From Anaeromyxobacter_A sp035538735 (GTDB lineage: Bacteria; Myxococcota; Myxococcia; Myxococcales; Anaeromyxobacteraceae), in NCBI GenBank assembly GCA_035538735.1, contig DATLJU010000247.1, positions 1 to 21,372 of the forward strand: DNA of 21,372 nucleotides. The letters are read 5' to 3'. Position numbers and translations under genes: made by a program. The notes below the pieces were generated by a model that had not been told where the DNA came from, did not search any database, and saw only the letters and a program-made list of their open reading frames with translations. Below, piece by piece: positions 8,639 through 15,540 of the stretch. Every line of letters begins with the position of its first letter. Within the stretch, counting starts at the first letter, position 1.

Positions 8639-10360
8639 TCACCGCGGCTCTTTTCTCGGCCTCCACAGCTCCGCCATGCCGCGCGGCTCCGAGACGTAGA
8701 CGCGCTCGTAGGTCCGCCCCAGCTCCGCGAGCACCTCCCCCCCGCACTCGTCCAGCGCGGCCGGCCCAGTCGCGCCCCAGACGATGACGTAGTCGACCCT
8801 TCCGCCGAGGGCGAGGTACGGCCAGAGCTCGACGCACGGCGGCTCGTCCTCGAGCCCGAAAGGCCGGGTGTTCAGGTACGTGAACGGGTTGAGCTCGTCC
8901 CTCCAGCGCAGCGGGGTGTGGGTGGTCTTGGCCTGGCTGTTGTCGAGATCGATCCCGTGCTGGTCGGTGGCGATCCAGCCATTCACGTGCTGGAACACCT
9001 GGACTCGGTACGAGAGCAGCTTCTTGCCGTCGATGGCCCCCGCCTCGCGCGGCCCGAACGGCTGGAACGTCAGCGGCAGGATCGTGCTCCCCTCGGCCAC
9101 GTGAGGCGCCACCGACTCGTACTCGGCCAGGTAGCCGTCGATCTGCCGGTACTTGAACAGGCGGAACGCCGTCGCGGCGAGGAACAGGACCACCAGCGCC
9201 CACGCCGCGAGCTTCACCGTGCGGAGCGGCACGCTCGACCACCCGAGCCAGAGCAGCGCCGCGAAGAAGGGATACAGCGCGAGGCGATCCGTGAGCTGCG
9301 CCCCGTCGGCGACCGCGTCGGGCGTGAGGAAGTACAGGAGCGTGGCGAGCGCGCCAGCGGCGAGCCAGCCGTCCACCAGGCGCAGCCGCCGCGCGCGGCG
9401 CGCCCGCAACCCGGACGCCACCGCCAGCGCGATCGTGAGCGCCACCGGGAACGTCAGGAGCAGCTCGCGCCGATCGAACGAGACGAGCGCGTACAGGCTC
9501 GCGAAGTGCTTCGCGTAGTCGAAGAGCGACGGCCGGTAGACGTACGGCTTCGGCTGCCGGACGACGAAGAGCGCCATGAGCCCGACGGCGGGCAGCGCCC
9601 ACGCGTACGTGGCGAGGCCGCGGCGGACATGGCCGCGCAGCACGATGCCGCGGCGCCGCGCCCGGCCCCGCGCGCGCCAGAGCCCGAGACCGCCTCGCCA
9701 GGCCAGGACGGCGCCGAGGGCGGCGAGCGCGGCCATCGTCGAGACCGAATGCGCGACGAAGAGGACGAGGGTCACCGCGGAGAAGGCGAGTCCGGTGCGG
9801 GTGGTGAGCCGGCCACGGGTGCGGTACCAGAGCCCGACCGCGACGAAGAACAGCGCCAGGCTGTAGCTGAAGTTCCAGAACCCCATGTGGAAGGGGTAGC
9901 TGTGGAGGAACGGGAAGATGGTGAGCGCCGCCCACCGGCCGCGCTCCGTGCGCGGCAGCGCGTAGCGAAACGCGAGCGGCAGGAGCACGAGGTAGCCGGA
10001 GAGCACGAGCTTCTCGGCCACGCGCGGCGAGACGACCTGGACCAGGCCTGCGAACAGGAGCTGGGTGAGCCAGTTCGGCTGCAGACCGTAGTTCGGGAGG
10101 TAGTAGTGCTGGAGCAACGCCGAGCGCGGGAGGCGAAGTAGGCCCATCACGCTCTCCACGTGGTTCGCCCCGTCCTGCGTCGGAACGTGCGGCACGAGCC
10201 AGATGGGCGCGAGCCCGATCACGAGCAGCGCCGCGAAGAGCGCCGCGGGCGCGTGGCTCCGGAAGGGGATCGCGCAGGTGCGTGCCACCGGCTGCTCCCG
10301 CGGCCAAGGCGGCGCTCCCACCAGCCCCGAGGGCGCGGTCGCCTCCTCGACGGGCCTCAC
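8639..10360 (-). CDS. Polytopic membrane protein, GT-C glycosyltransferase-like
   Basis: The 573-residue product has roughly ten hydrophobic segments from about residue 38 to 390, then a soluble C-terminal part of about 160 residues. After the first membrane helix comes PTQDGANHVE (D63, H67, E69). This acidic loop is in the place where GT-C enzymes of the PMT/ArnT type bind a polyprenyl-phosphate sugar. I infer an inner-membrane enzyme that adds sugar to an envelope polymer or lipid on the periplasmic side; the family cannot be fixed by eye. The GTG start overlaps the stop of the upstream GtrA-like gene (GTGA). Such overlap suggests translational coupling and fits the logic of a Gtr system, with a flippase followed by a transferase. 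A longer in-frame reading from 10447 would lie inside the GtrA gene and is not needed. Confidence 0.72.
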   Translation of the reverse strand: MRPVEEATAPSGLVGAPPWPREQPVARTCAIPFRSHAPAALFAALLVIGLAPIWLVPHVPTQDGANHVESVMGLLRLPRSALLQHYYLPNYGLQPNWLTQLLFAGLVQVVSPRVAEKLVLSGYLVLLPLAFRYALPRTERGRWAALTIFPFLHSYPFHMGFWNFSYSLALFFVAVGLWYRTRGRLTTRTGLAFSAVTLVLFVAHSVSTMAALAALGAVLAWRGGLGLWRARGRARRRGIVLRGHVRRGLATYAWALPAVGLMALFVVRQPKPYVYRPSLFDYAKHFASLYALVSFDRRELLLTFPVALTIALAVASGLRARRARRLRLVDGWLAAGALATLLYFLTPDAVADGAQLTDRLALYPFFAALLWLGWSSVPLRTVKLAAWALVVLFLAATAFRLFKYRQIDGYLAEYESVAPHVAEGSTILPLTFQPFGPREAGAIDGKKLLSYRVQVFQHVNGWIATDQHGIDLDNSQAKTTHTPLRWRDELNPFTYLNTRPFGLEDEPPCVELWPYLALGGRVDYVIVWGATGPAALDECGGEVLAELGRTYERVYVSEPRGMAELWRPRKEPR

Positions 10361-10866
10361 GCGGTCCCCCGCGCCTTCGCCTGCCGCCACGTGAAGCGCA
10401 GGTTGCCGGCGAAGTTCCAGAACGTCGCGAGGGCGATGCCGGCGCACTGTGCCGGGTAACGCAGGACGCCCAGCGACTCCCGCTCGAGGCCGTGGAGCAG
10501 GAGCACCCGCAAGAGCACGAACGTCCCGAGCTGGACCCCCAGGCCGACCAGGCTCACCGCGTTGAAACGGATCGCTCGTTCGATGAGCCCGGCCGATGCC
10601 CTGGCATTTCGATCACGGTAGGTGAACGCATTGTTGAGGCCGAAGTTCCACAGGATGCTCACCTCGATGGCGATCGCGGAGGCGAGCACCTCGCGCACCT
10701 GGAGCGCACCCGCGAGCAGCGCGAGCACCCCGAGGTTCACCACCACGCCGGACGCGCCCACCGCGAGGAACCGGGCGAAGCGCGCTTGCGTCGAGAGCGC
10801 GTCGCCCGGAGCGCGCGCCCTCCCCGCGTCCCCATGGGTCGCGTCTCGCCGCACATCCGAACGCAT
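10357..10866 (-). CDS. GtrA-family membrane protein, putative polyprenyl-phosphate-sugar flippase
   Basis: The 169-residue protein has four hydrophobic segments. RFLAVGASGVVVN opens the first, WNFGLNNAFTYRDR follows the second, and WNFAGNLRFTWR closes the last; these WNF..N..FT(Y/W)R signatures are characteristic of GtrA. Family members move undecaprenyl-phosphate-linked glucose across the inner membrane or work with glycosyltransferases of the envelope. The ATG at 10866 has a GGAGG 11 bases upstream (10878-10882). An in-frame GTG at 10884 would add six residues and is a real alternative. The gene is followed without a gap by the GT-C-like gene, its likely partner. No gtrB-type donor synthase is in the window. 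Confidence 0.82.
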   Translation of the reverse strand: MRSDVRRDATHGDAGRARAPGDALSTQARFARFLAVGASGVVVNLGVLALLAGALQVREVLASAIAIEVSILWNFGLNNAFTYRDRNARASAGLIERAIRFNAVSLVGLGVQLGTFVLLRVLLLHGLERESLGVLRYPAQCAGIALATFWNFAGNLRFTWRQAKARGTA

Positions 10867-11054
10867 TTGGCCATCAGCCTCCACGGGTCCGAACCCCGCA
10901 GAGCCAAAGCTGCGCCGCGCTGGCCCGCGCGGGATGTGCCTGAGAGGGTTGCCTCACGACGAGCGCCCTCTGAGCGGTCGGCGGAGCCCGAGCTCCATCT
11001 CCGTGGCGAGCCCGACGCTGACCTCGCCTCGCATCGTCCGAGCTGCAGTGCTGA

Positions 11055-11441
11055 TCACGACGACGCGCGCCGCATGACGCGGCCGACGAGCTCGTCAGCG
11101 GTGAAGGGCTTCACCAGTTCCTCGTCCGCGCCCTGGGTCGCGCGCAGCATCTGCGAGTCGCCCGACATCTTGACGATCCGTACGTCGAGCCGCGGCGTGA
11201 CGCTCCGCAAGCGCGCGATGGCACGATCGCCGACAGCGCCGTCGCCAGGCCGGACGTCGATGAGCGCGACGCTCGGCTGAAAACCACCCTGAAGTGTCGC
11301 CTCGACTTGCTGCGCCGACGTGGCCGTCGCGACGGTGGCACCGTTCATCTCGAGAACCTCCCGCACGCTGTCGGCCAGGTCCTTGTCATCGACCACGACG
11401 AGCACGCGCTCGCGCGACTCCTCTGCCGGTTCATGATCCAT
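11055..11441 (-). CDS. Stand-alone response-regulator receiver domain protein
   Basis: The 128-residue product is a single CheY-like receiver with no output domain. It shows the acidic pair D18-D19 at the end of strand 1, the putative phosphoacceptor D62 in SVALIDVRPG, a Ser at 93 in the place of the switch Thr/Ser, and the conserved K111-P112 in LVKPF. It would pass on or buffer a phosphoryl signal by protein contact. The ATG at 11441 begins about ten residues before the first strand; the frame is open upstream to 11621, but that extension has no receiver homology. No ribosome site is obvious. No histidine kinase lies nearby. It is on the same strand as the GtrA unit but is separated from it by 188 bases. 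Confidence 0.8.
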   Translation of the reverse strand: MDHEPAEESRERVLVVVDDKDLADSVREVLEMNGATVATATSAQQVEATLQGGFQPSVALIDVRPGDGAVGDRAIARLRSVTPRLDVRIVKMSGDSQMLRATQGADEELVKPFTADELVGRVMRRASS

Positions 11442-11896
11442 CGAGCGGTGTAACCAGCAGGCGCGCGAGAGTTGAACGCGGCCCGGCAACAGCTTCGTGA
11501 CAGGTGGATGCGCCGAGCGCCTGGCTGCACGGCCAAGGGTCGAACGAAAGCGTGCAGGTGTCGCTCGACGCACGACCCCTGAGTCGAACCGCCGGGCGTG
11601 GCCGCCGGACCTCCCGGCCACGCCCGGCGTCGCAACCCCTGCACTCTCGACGCGGTCCCCGCGCCAGGGCCCCCACCCTGGAACCCACGCCGCGTCGCTG
11701 CTGCCGTTGAGTTTGGCACCCCTGCGGCCACCGCCCAGCCCCTTGAGGCGGTGACGTGTGAGCGACTTGTCGCTGGTACCGAGCGCTCGGTGCGCGCGAG
11801 CGAGGCTCCGGCGGCAGAAGCTAGCCGACGAGCGACTCGGTCCGGTCGAGCGGCTTCCTCATCGATGCCACCGCCGGTGCGGCTGCCGAGCCGGCG
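11442..11896. other. Gene-poor stretch rich in inverted repeats
   Basis: Short open frames exist here on both strands, but none has a ribosome site, a recognisable family or protein-like composition. Four hairpins can be seen: arms 11591-11603/11616-11628 (13 bp, perfect), a short one at 11651-11663, another at 11664-11681, and arms 11729-11735/11747-11753. High GC makes small hairpins common, but the 13-bp stem stands out. It may be untranslated leader, a terminator cluster or an RNA gene. Confidence 0.4.
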
Positions 11897-12133
11897 CTAG
11901 TGCGCGGCGGCGGCGCAGATCAGGACGCGTGCCAGGAGCTCATCCGACAGCCAGCGATGAGCGGGTGGAGTCGCCTTTCGGTAGCGATCGACGAGCGCGC
12001 GCCAGCACCGATCGCACAGGGGATGGTCGGTCCGCGCCTGCCGCCGTCGACTCATGCCGCGGTAAGACGCGCGGCGGCTGCAGGCACAACGGTGCTTCGA
12101 CGCGCGGCCTTCGGAGCTGACGCTTGCCGACAT
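11897..12133 (-). CDS. Small Cys-rich protein, possible zinc-binding
   Basis: The 78-residue basic protein starts at an ATG preceded by GGGAGG with a five-base gap, a much better ribosome site than neighbouring short frames have. It carries His14, Cys16 and Cys18 near the N-terminus, and His37, Cys40 and Cys43 (H-P-L-C-D-R-C-W) after an Arg-rich stretch. The spacing suggests a small zinc ribbon or knuckle. I do not recognise the family. The Arg-rich middle would suit nucleic-acid contact, which is a guess. It sits upstream of the hairpin-rich stretch and 118 bases downstream of the lipoprotein gene on the same strand, so the two may share a transcript. Confidence 0.5.
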   Translation of the reverse strand: MSASVSSEGRASKHRCACSRRASYRGMSRRRQARTDHPLCDRCWRALVDRYRKATPPAHRWLSDELLARVLICAAAAH

Positions 12134-12251
12134 GAAGACCTCCCGAGCAGGCCCCTCCCTGAAGGAGTGGCCACGTACGAGAGCCGCAGCACGTCCCTTG
12201 ATTGGGGGTCAAGAGACTCGAGCGCGGCGGTGCACCCTCATGCAGACCCGC

Positions 12252-12809
12252 CTACGGCCGGCAGACGCCCTCGGTGCAGAGGCTTCCGGATGGGCAATCT
12301 TGGTACGTCTGGCACGGCACGCCGGACTGGACCCTTTTCGTAGGCTCCGGCGCCGGAGGCGGCTTCAGCGGAGCGGGCGGCACAAAGGTCATGGCTGGCG
12401 AGCCGGCGATCGTGGTCAGGAGGTCGTTCGTCTCCTGCTGGCACTGCGCCTCGAACGCGGGCGCGATATCGATGCGGTTACTGGTGGTGACGCTGCGGTT
12501 GGTGCGCAGCGTGGCGAGCCCACCGGCCGTGAGCGTCAACTGCTGCGCGACGACCGCCTTGCACGATCCGTCCTCGCAGGGCACTTGCGTAGGCTGCTGC
12601 TGCGACGTGAGCACGCCCCCTTCGCGGTCGGAGACTGCCACGAGCACGCCACGGGACTGGAACTCGCCGAGCGCGCGCGCCCACACCTCGTCGCGCTTGT
12701 GAGGGTCGTACTGGGCCGTCGCGACCGTGTGACGGGCCACGGTCTGACGGGCCGCGGTCGTCGTCCCGCAGGCGAACGCGACCATCGAGACGAGCGCGAT
12801 CCGCTTCAT
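12252..12809 (-). CDS. Putative lipoprotein with C-terminal Cys-rich motif
   Basis: The 185-residue product begins MKRIALVSMVAFAC, a short positively charged and hydrophobic leader ending in an A-F-A-C lipobox with Cys14 as the likely acylated residue. The middle contains a CEDGSC pair and is otherwise unremarkable. A Pro-rich linker follows, and the protein ends in CQTYQDCPSGSLCTEGVCRP. That motif, C-x5-C-x5-C-x4-C, is often seen in surface proteins of myxobacteria. It is probably anchored in the envelope and exposed. The function is unknown. The ATG at 12809 lacks a clear ribosome site, but the signal peptide supports it. It is divergent from the SDR gene across 355 bases. Confidence 0.72.
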   Translation of the reverse strand: MKRIALVSMVAFACGTTTAARQTVARHTVATAQYDPHKRDEVWARALGEFQSRGVLVAVSDREGGVLTSQQQPTQVPCEDGSCKAVVAQQLTLTAGGLATLRTNRSVTTSNRIDIAPAFEAQCQQETNDLLTTIAGSPAMTFVPPAPLKPPPAPEPTKRVQSGVPCQTYQDCPSGSLCTEGVCRP

Positions 12810-13164
12810 GGTGGACCACAGCTTAGCATCCGGCTCGCTCGTCCAGATCCCCCGCGCGTCGGAGCGCGCGTCCCAGGCCGCGAACGGGGCGGAGCGAGAA
12901 GTTGCGGTGATTCAGCCGGGTGCGAGAACTCGCCTCAGCGTGAACTCAACACCTGTGCGGGGTTTTGCAGGCGCTAGCTAGCCTGCCCCATTCAAGCAGA
13001 ACCTCGAGAATCTCGCAGCTTGGTGGTCGTCGATGGCCGGGGGTGGCGGGGCAAGGTGGGGTAGGAGTGGGGCACGAAAACGACGACTGTGGCGCCGGCC
13101 TCCGGCGATGGACGTTGACGCGGCCCCGACGAGGAGGCGCGGTCGTGCGAGAGTAGGAGGTGCG
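12810..13164. promoter_or_regulatory. Divergent intergenic region with palindrome and G-quadruplex motif
   Basis: No gene is supported here. The stretch separates the lipoprotein (-) from the SDR (+). It holds a GCAGGC/GCCTGC inverted repeat around a CTAG-containing centre at 12967-12986 and a four-run G-quadruplex motif at 13039-13072. It should contain promoters for both genes, but I cannot point to convincing -35/-10 boxes. Confidence 0.45.
13039..13072 (+). promoter_or_regulatory. G-quadruplex motif upstream of SDR gene
   Basis: Four runs of four or more G (13039-13043, 13048-13051, 13058-13061, 13069-13072) are separated by loops of 4, 6 and 7 bases, which meets the usual pattern for a four-tetrad quadruplex. 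It ends 92 bases before the SDR start codon on the coding strand, so it could form in DNA or in the mRNA leader. A regulatory effect is inferred, not shown. Confidence 0.45.
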
Positions 13165-13971
13165 ATGGGCACTTCGCTCCGCGATAACGTCGTCGTCTTG
13201 ACGGGTGCCTCTTCCGGAATCGGTCGGGCTCTCGCGCTCGAGCTGGCAAAGGAAGGGGCGCGGCTCGTACTCGCCGCTCGAAACCTCTCGGCACTCGAGA
13301 CCGTCGCGGGGGAGTGCAGAGCCCGCGGCGCGTGCGCCGTCGCGCACGAGACGGACGTCGCCGAGAAGGAGCAATGCCGGGAGCTCGTCGAGCGAGCGGT
13401 CGCTGAGCACGGGCGCATCGATACCGTCGTTCACAACGCGGGCGTGAGCATGTGGGCTCGCTTCGACGAAATCGCCGACCTCGGCATTTTGGATCGGCTC
13501 ATGCGAGTAAACTACTTTGGGCCTGTCTACCTAACGTACTACGCGCTGCCCTGGCTGGAGCGGAGCCGCGGCCGGATCGTCGCAATCTCGAGCGTCGCTG
13601 GTGTGACCGGCTACCCGACACGCTGCGGGTACTCCGCAAGTAAGCACGCACTTGTGGGCTTCTTCGACACGCTACGCATCGAGCTCGCGCCGAAGGGAAT
13701 CACTGTCACTGTCGTCTATCCCGGTTTCGTGACGAGCAGCATTCGCGAACGCGCTTTCGGTCCTGACGGCAAGCCCCTGGGAAGGAGCCCCGTTCGCGAG
13801 TGGGAGGGGATGAGCGCCGAACAGTGCGCACGTCTTACCGTGAACGCGATCGTTCGACGGAATCGCGACCTCTACATGACCGCACACTCGTGGGTAGCGA
13901 GGTGGCTGCGCCGCCTCGCGCCCCGGGCGGTCGACAGGATGGCCGCGCGCTCCATCCTGTATCGAAAGTGA
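13165..13971 (+). CDS. Classical short-chain dehydrogenase/reductase
   Basis: The 268-residue protein has the full classical SDR set: TGASSGIG at 13-20, D64, N91-A-G, N116, S143, Y156-S-A-S-K160, then YPGFVTS, the usual post-catalytic loop. It probably prefers NADP(H), since an Arg (R39) follows the second strand, but this is only suggestive. The basic C-terminus (RWLRRLAPRAVDRMAAR) recalls DHRS7-type, membrane-associated SDRs acting on lipids or sterol-like carbonyls. AGGAGG at 13155-13160 fixes the ATG at 13165; the longer frame from 13033 has no such support. Codon choice is less GC-extreme than its neighbours, for example GTA, TTT, CTA and CCT close together around 13506-13535, which may mark an acquired gene. 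It appears monocistronic. Confidence 0.9.
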   Translation: MGTSLRDNVVVLTGASSGIGRALALELAKEGARLVLAARNLSALETVAGECRARGACAVAHETDVAEKEQCRELVERAVAEHGRIDTVVHNAGVSMWARFDEIADLGILDRLMRVNYFGPVYLTYYALPWLERSRGRIVAISSVAGVTGYPTRCGYSASKHALVGFFDTLRIELAPKGITVTVVYPGFVTSSIRERAFGPDGKPLGRSPVREWEGMSAEQCARLTVNAIVRRNRDLYMTAHSWVARWLRRLAPRAVDRMAARSILYRK

Positions 13972-14195
13972 GCGAGCCGGCCGGTTCGGTGCGTTCGGTG
14001 TGAACGAGCGAACGCTGCGCCTGGAGCGGCGATGAGCATCAGCGCGAGGAGCGGAGCGAGGATGCGCAAGACTCTGCCGCCGCTCCAGCGATCCCCATGC
14101 CATGTTCCTCCGACAGCCGTCACCGGTAGGCCTCTGGAAGTACAATGGCCTGGAGCCGAGCGGCCCCAAGCCATGGTATTGATTAGGGGATTTCT
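13972..14195. other. Intergenic region between SDR and tRNA-Cys
   Basis: No supported gene. A minus-strand frame here encodes a hydrophobic, signal-peptide-like stretch (from about 14065) but runs on into the antisense of the SDR 3' end, so it is not called. I see no clear terminator for the tRNA. Confidence 0.4.
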
Positions 14196-14270
14196 TGGAG
14201 GCACCGGGCGGATTCGAACCGCCGAATACGGGTTTTGCAGACCCGGGCCTTACCACTTGGCGACGGTGCC
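14196..14270 (-). tRNA. tRNA-Cys (anticodon GCA)
   Basis: The 75-base sequence on the minus strand folds as a full cloverleaf. The 7-bp acceptor stem is GGCACCG/CGGTGCC, followed by discriminator T and an encoded CCA. The D arm is GCC..GGC, and the anticodon stem CGGGT/ACCCG encloses the loop CTGCAAA with anticodon GCA. The T arm GGCGG/CCGCC encloses TTCGAAT. The CCA end is at 14196-14198. Its first 21 bases overlap the last codons and the stop of the upstream minus-strand gene. Confidence 0.97.
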
Positions 14271-14900
14271 ATCTCGCTGCGAGGGAGCCGTTGTAGCGGA
14301 CCCCCGCCGCGCCGTCAACGCGCCGGGAGGCGCCCGCACCTCCGCCCGGGCCACCGCCACGCCGCGGGCGCGCAGCGCGGCGACGAGAGCGGGGATCTCG
14401 GCCTCGGCGGCGGCTCGGAGGCCGGCGCGGACGTCGAGGACCACCTCGATGCCACGCCCGTCGCGCATGAGCGTCACCCGCAGATCGCGTCCGAGCGACA
14501 GCTCGAGCGAGGGGCGGTCGCCGCGCCGTGCTGCGATCGCCAACGCCTCCAGCACCGCGGGTGGCCAGAGCGCGCCGGCGCGTCCAGGATCGGCGGTGCG
14601 CACCTGTCCCGCGTCTGCCGTCGCTCCTGGAGCGGAGGGTAGCCCCCCGCCGCCACGCGGCTCGACCTCCGTGCGTCGCTCCTCCAGTGCGCGGTGCCCC
14701 TCCTCGGCTCCGCGCCGCCGCCTCGCGAGCGTCGACTGGCCCAGCGCCGCCGCGGACCGCGCCAGCCCCGAGGCGTCGCCGGCCCGGGCCCGCCCTGATC
14801 GCGCTCTCGCGAGCGCCACCGCGAAGGCCCCGCGCGACGCCGCGCCGCGAGCTCGCTCGGCGCCGCGTCCCACGCACGCGCCCACGGGTGCGCTCCTCAC
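14250..14900 (-). CDS. Putative FliK/YscP-like type III export length-control protein
   Basis: The 216-residue product has an Ala/Arg-rich, low-complexity N-terminal two thirds and a compact C-terminal domain. The domain runs from about WPPAVLEALAIAARR, through alternating strands (LELSLGRDLRVTLM, GIEVVLDV), to a long helix and the ending LRARGVAVARAEVRAP. That pattern resembles the C-terminal domain of FliK/YscP hook- or needle-length regulators, but the match is by eye. The GTG at 14900 has GGAGG seven bases upstream and overlaps the stop of the preceding gene (GTGA), so the two are coupled. The stop TAA (14250-14252) lies within tRNA-Cys, so processing of a joint transcript would remove the stop codon. 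No other export-apparatus genes are visible in the window. Confidence 0.55.
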   Translation of the reverse strand: MRSAPVGACVGRGAERARGAASRGAFAVALARARSGRARAGDASGLARSAAALGQSTLARRRRGAEEGHRALEERRTEVEPRGGGGLPSAPGATADAGQVRTADPGRAGALWPPAVLEALAIAARRGDRPSLELSLGRDLRVTLMRDGRGIEVVLDVRAGLRAAAEAEIPALVAALRARGVAVARAEVRAPPGALTARRGSATTAPSQRDGTVAKW

Positions 14901-15253
14901 GCAAGGTCCTCCAGGGCGCAGCCGCAGCTCAGGGCGTCTCGCCGCGCGCGGACCCGTGCGCAGCGCACGTCTGCGTCGCACTGGAGCGCGCGGAGGCGCG
15001 AAGCGAGCTGGGAGACGTCCGCCTCCGCGCGGCGCGCGATCAGGTCGTGAGCGGCGGCCGCGTCGAGGAGCCCGACCGCGAAGGCCCCCTGCCCCACCAG
15101 GCGCGCCTGCTCGCCGCGCTGGCGCCGGTCGTCTGCCCGCCACCGAGCGACCCGGACGCGCTCGCGCGCGGCTCCCAACGCGGCCGCGACATGCGCCGCC
15201 TCGTCCTCCACCCGCCGCCACGCCTCCAGCTCGTCTGTCGTGCGCCCGGTCAT
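14897..15253 (-). CDS. Putative FliJ/YscO-like helical protein
   Basis: The 118-residue product is almost wholly helical by composition (Ala, Arg, Glu, Gln) with heptad-like spacing: WRRVEDEAAHVAAALGAARE, then a second long helix. It ends with paired cysteines (CGC). Small coiled-coil proteins of this length directly upstream of a FliK/YscP-like gene are typically FliJ or YscO, the stalk that contacts the export ATPase. The assignment leans on this context. The ATG at 15253 has GGAGG with a four-base gap; the open frame reaches 15310 but lacks a site there. No ATPase gene precedes it; instead there is a 287-base gap to a divergent lipoprotein gene. Confidence 0.55.
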   Translation of the reverse strand: MTGRTTDELEAWRRVEDEAAHVAAALGAARERVRVARWRADDRRQRGEQARLVGQGAFAVGLLDAAAAHDLIARRAEADVSQLASRLRALQCDADVRCARVRARRDALSCGCALEDLA

Positions 15254-15318
15254 CGCGCCTCCATCCGCCCGCCAAATGCAGTCGCGGTGCCAACAGACGC
15301 CGCCAAGCATCGCGCAGG

Positions 15319-15343
15319 ACAGGCCCCGAGGACATCGGCCTGT
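15319..15343. promoter_or_regulatory. Hairpin in divergent intergenic region
   Basis: ACAGGCC at 15319-15325 and GGCCTGT at 15337-15343 form a perfect 7-bp inverted repeat, with possible extra pairing inside the loop. It lies between the FliJ-like gene (-) and the propeller lipoprotein (+) and could be an operator or a leader hairpin. Nothing else is recognisable in the gap at 15254-15540. Confidence 0.3.
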
Positions 15344-15540
15344 AGGGCGAGGGCTTGTCCCCCGCCGCGGCGTTCAGTGGACGCGGCGCGGACCGCGTGA
15401 CCGCCGGCTGGACGAGCGTCTCCCCTGGCGTTCGTCCCTTCTGCGCTCCACCGCCCTGCCGCCATCCCGGAGGCAGCCTTGGCGGGCGTAGCGCCGGCCT
15501 CCAACCTTGATGGCGTACCTGCGGGCGCGAGGAGGAGCGG

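Noticed and set aside
8513..10141. Plus-strand open frame of 542 codons opposite the GT-C-like membrane gene
   Set aside because: Arg/Glu/Pro-rich with no motifs, while the opposite strand encodes a clear membrane protein.
10885..11054. Gap between receiver gene and GtrA gene, with a weak AGAGGG/CCCTCT inverted repeat
   Set aside because: Six base pairs around a long loop are expected by chance at this GC content; no gene or clear regulatory site is visible.
11581..11594. GAGTCGAACCGCCG, matching 13 of 14 bases of the tRNA-Cys T-loop region at 14211-14224; possible attachment-site copy bounding an island
   Set aside because: The match does not extend into the tRNA 3' end on the left or the stem on the right, and T-loop sequence is nearly universal. 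No integrase gene is present.
11758..12120. Several overlapping plus-strand frames (11758-12120, 11900-12343, 12132-12977)
   Set aside because: Arg-rich, no ribosome sites, no motifs, and they conflict with better-supported minus-strand genes.
13872..14204. Minus-strand frame with a signal-peptide-like stretch (LAPLLALMLIAAPGAAFA)
   Set aside because: It overlaps 100 bases of the SDR coding sequence in antisense, has no ribosome site at a suitable start, and the part after the leader lacks protein-like features. It could be a remnant, but I would not call a gene.
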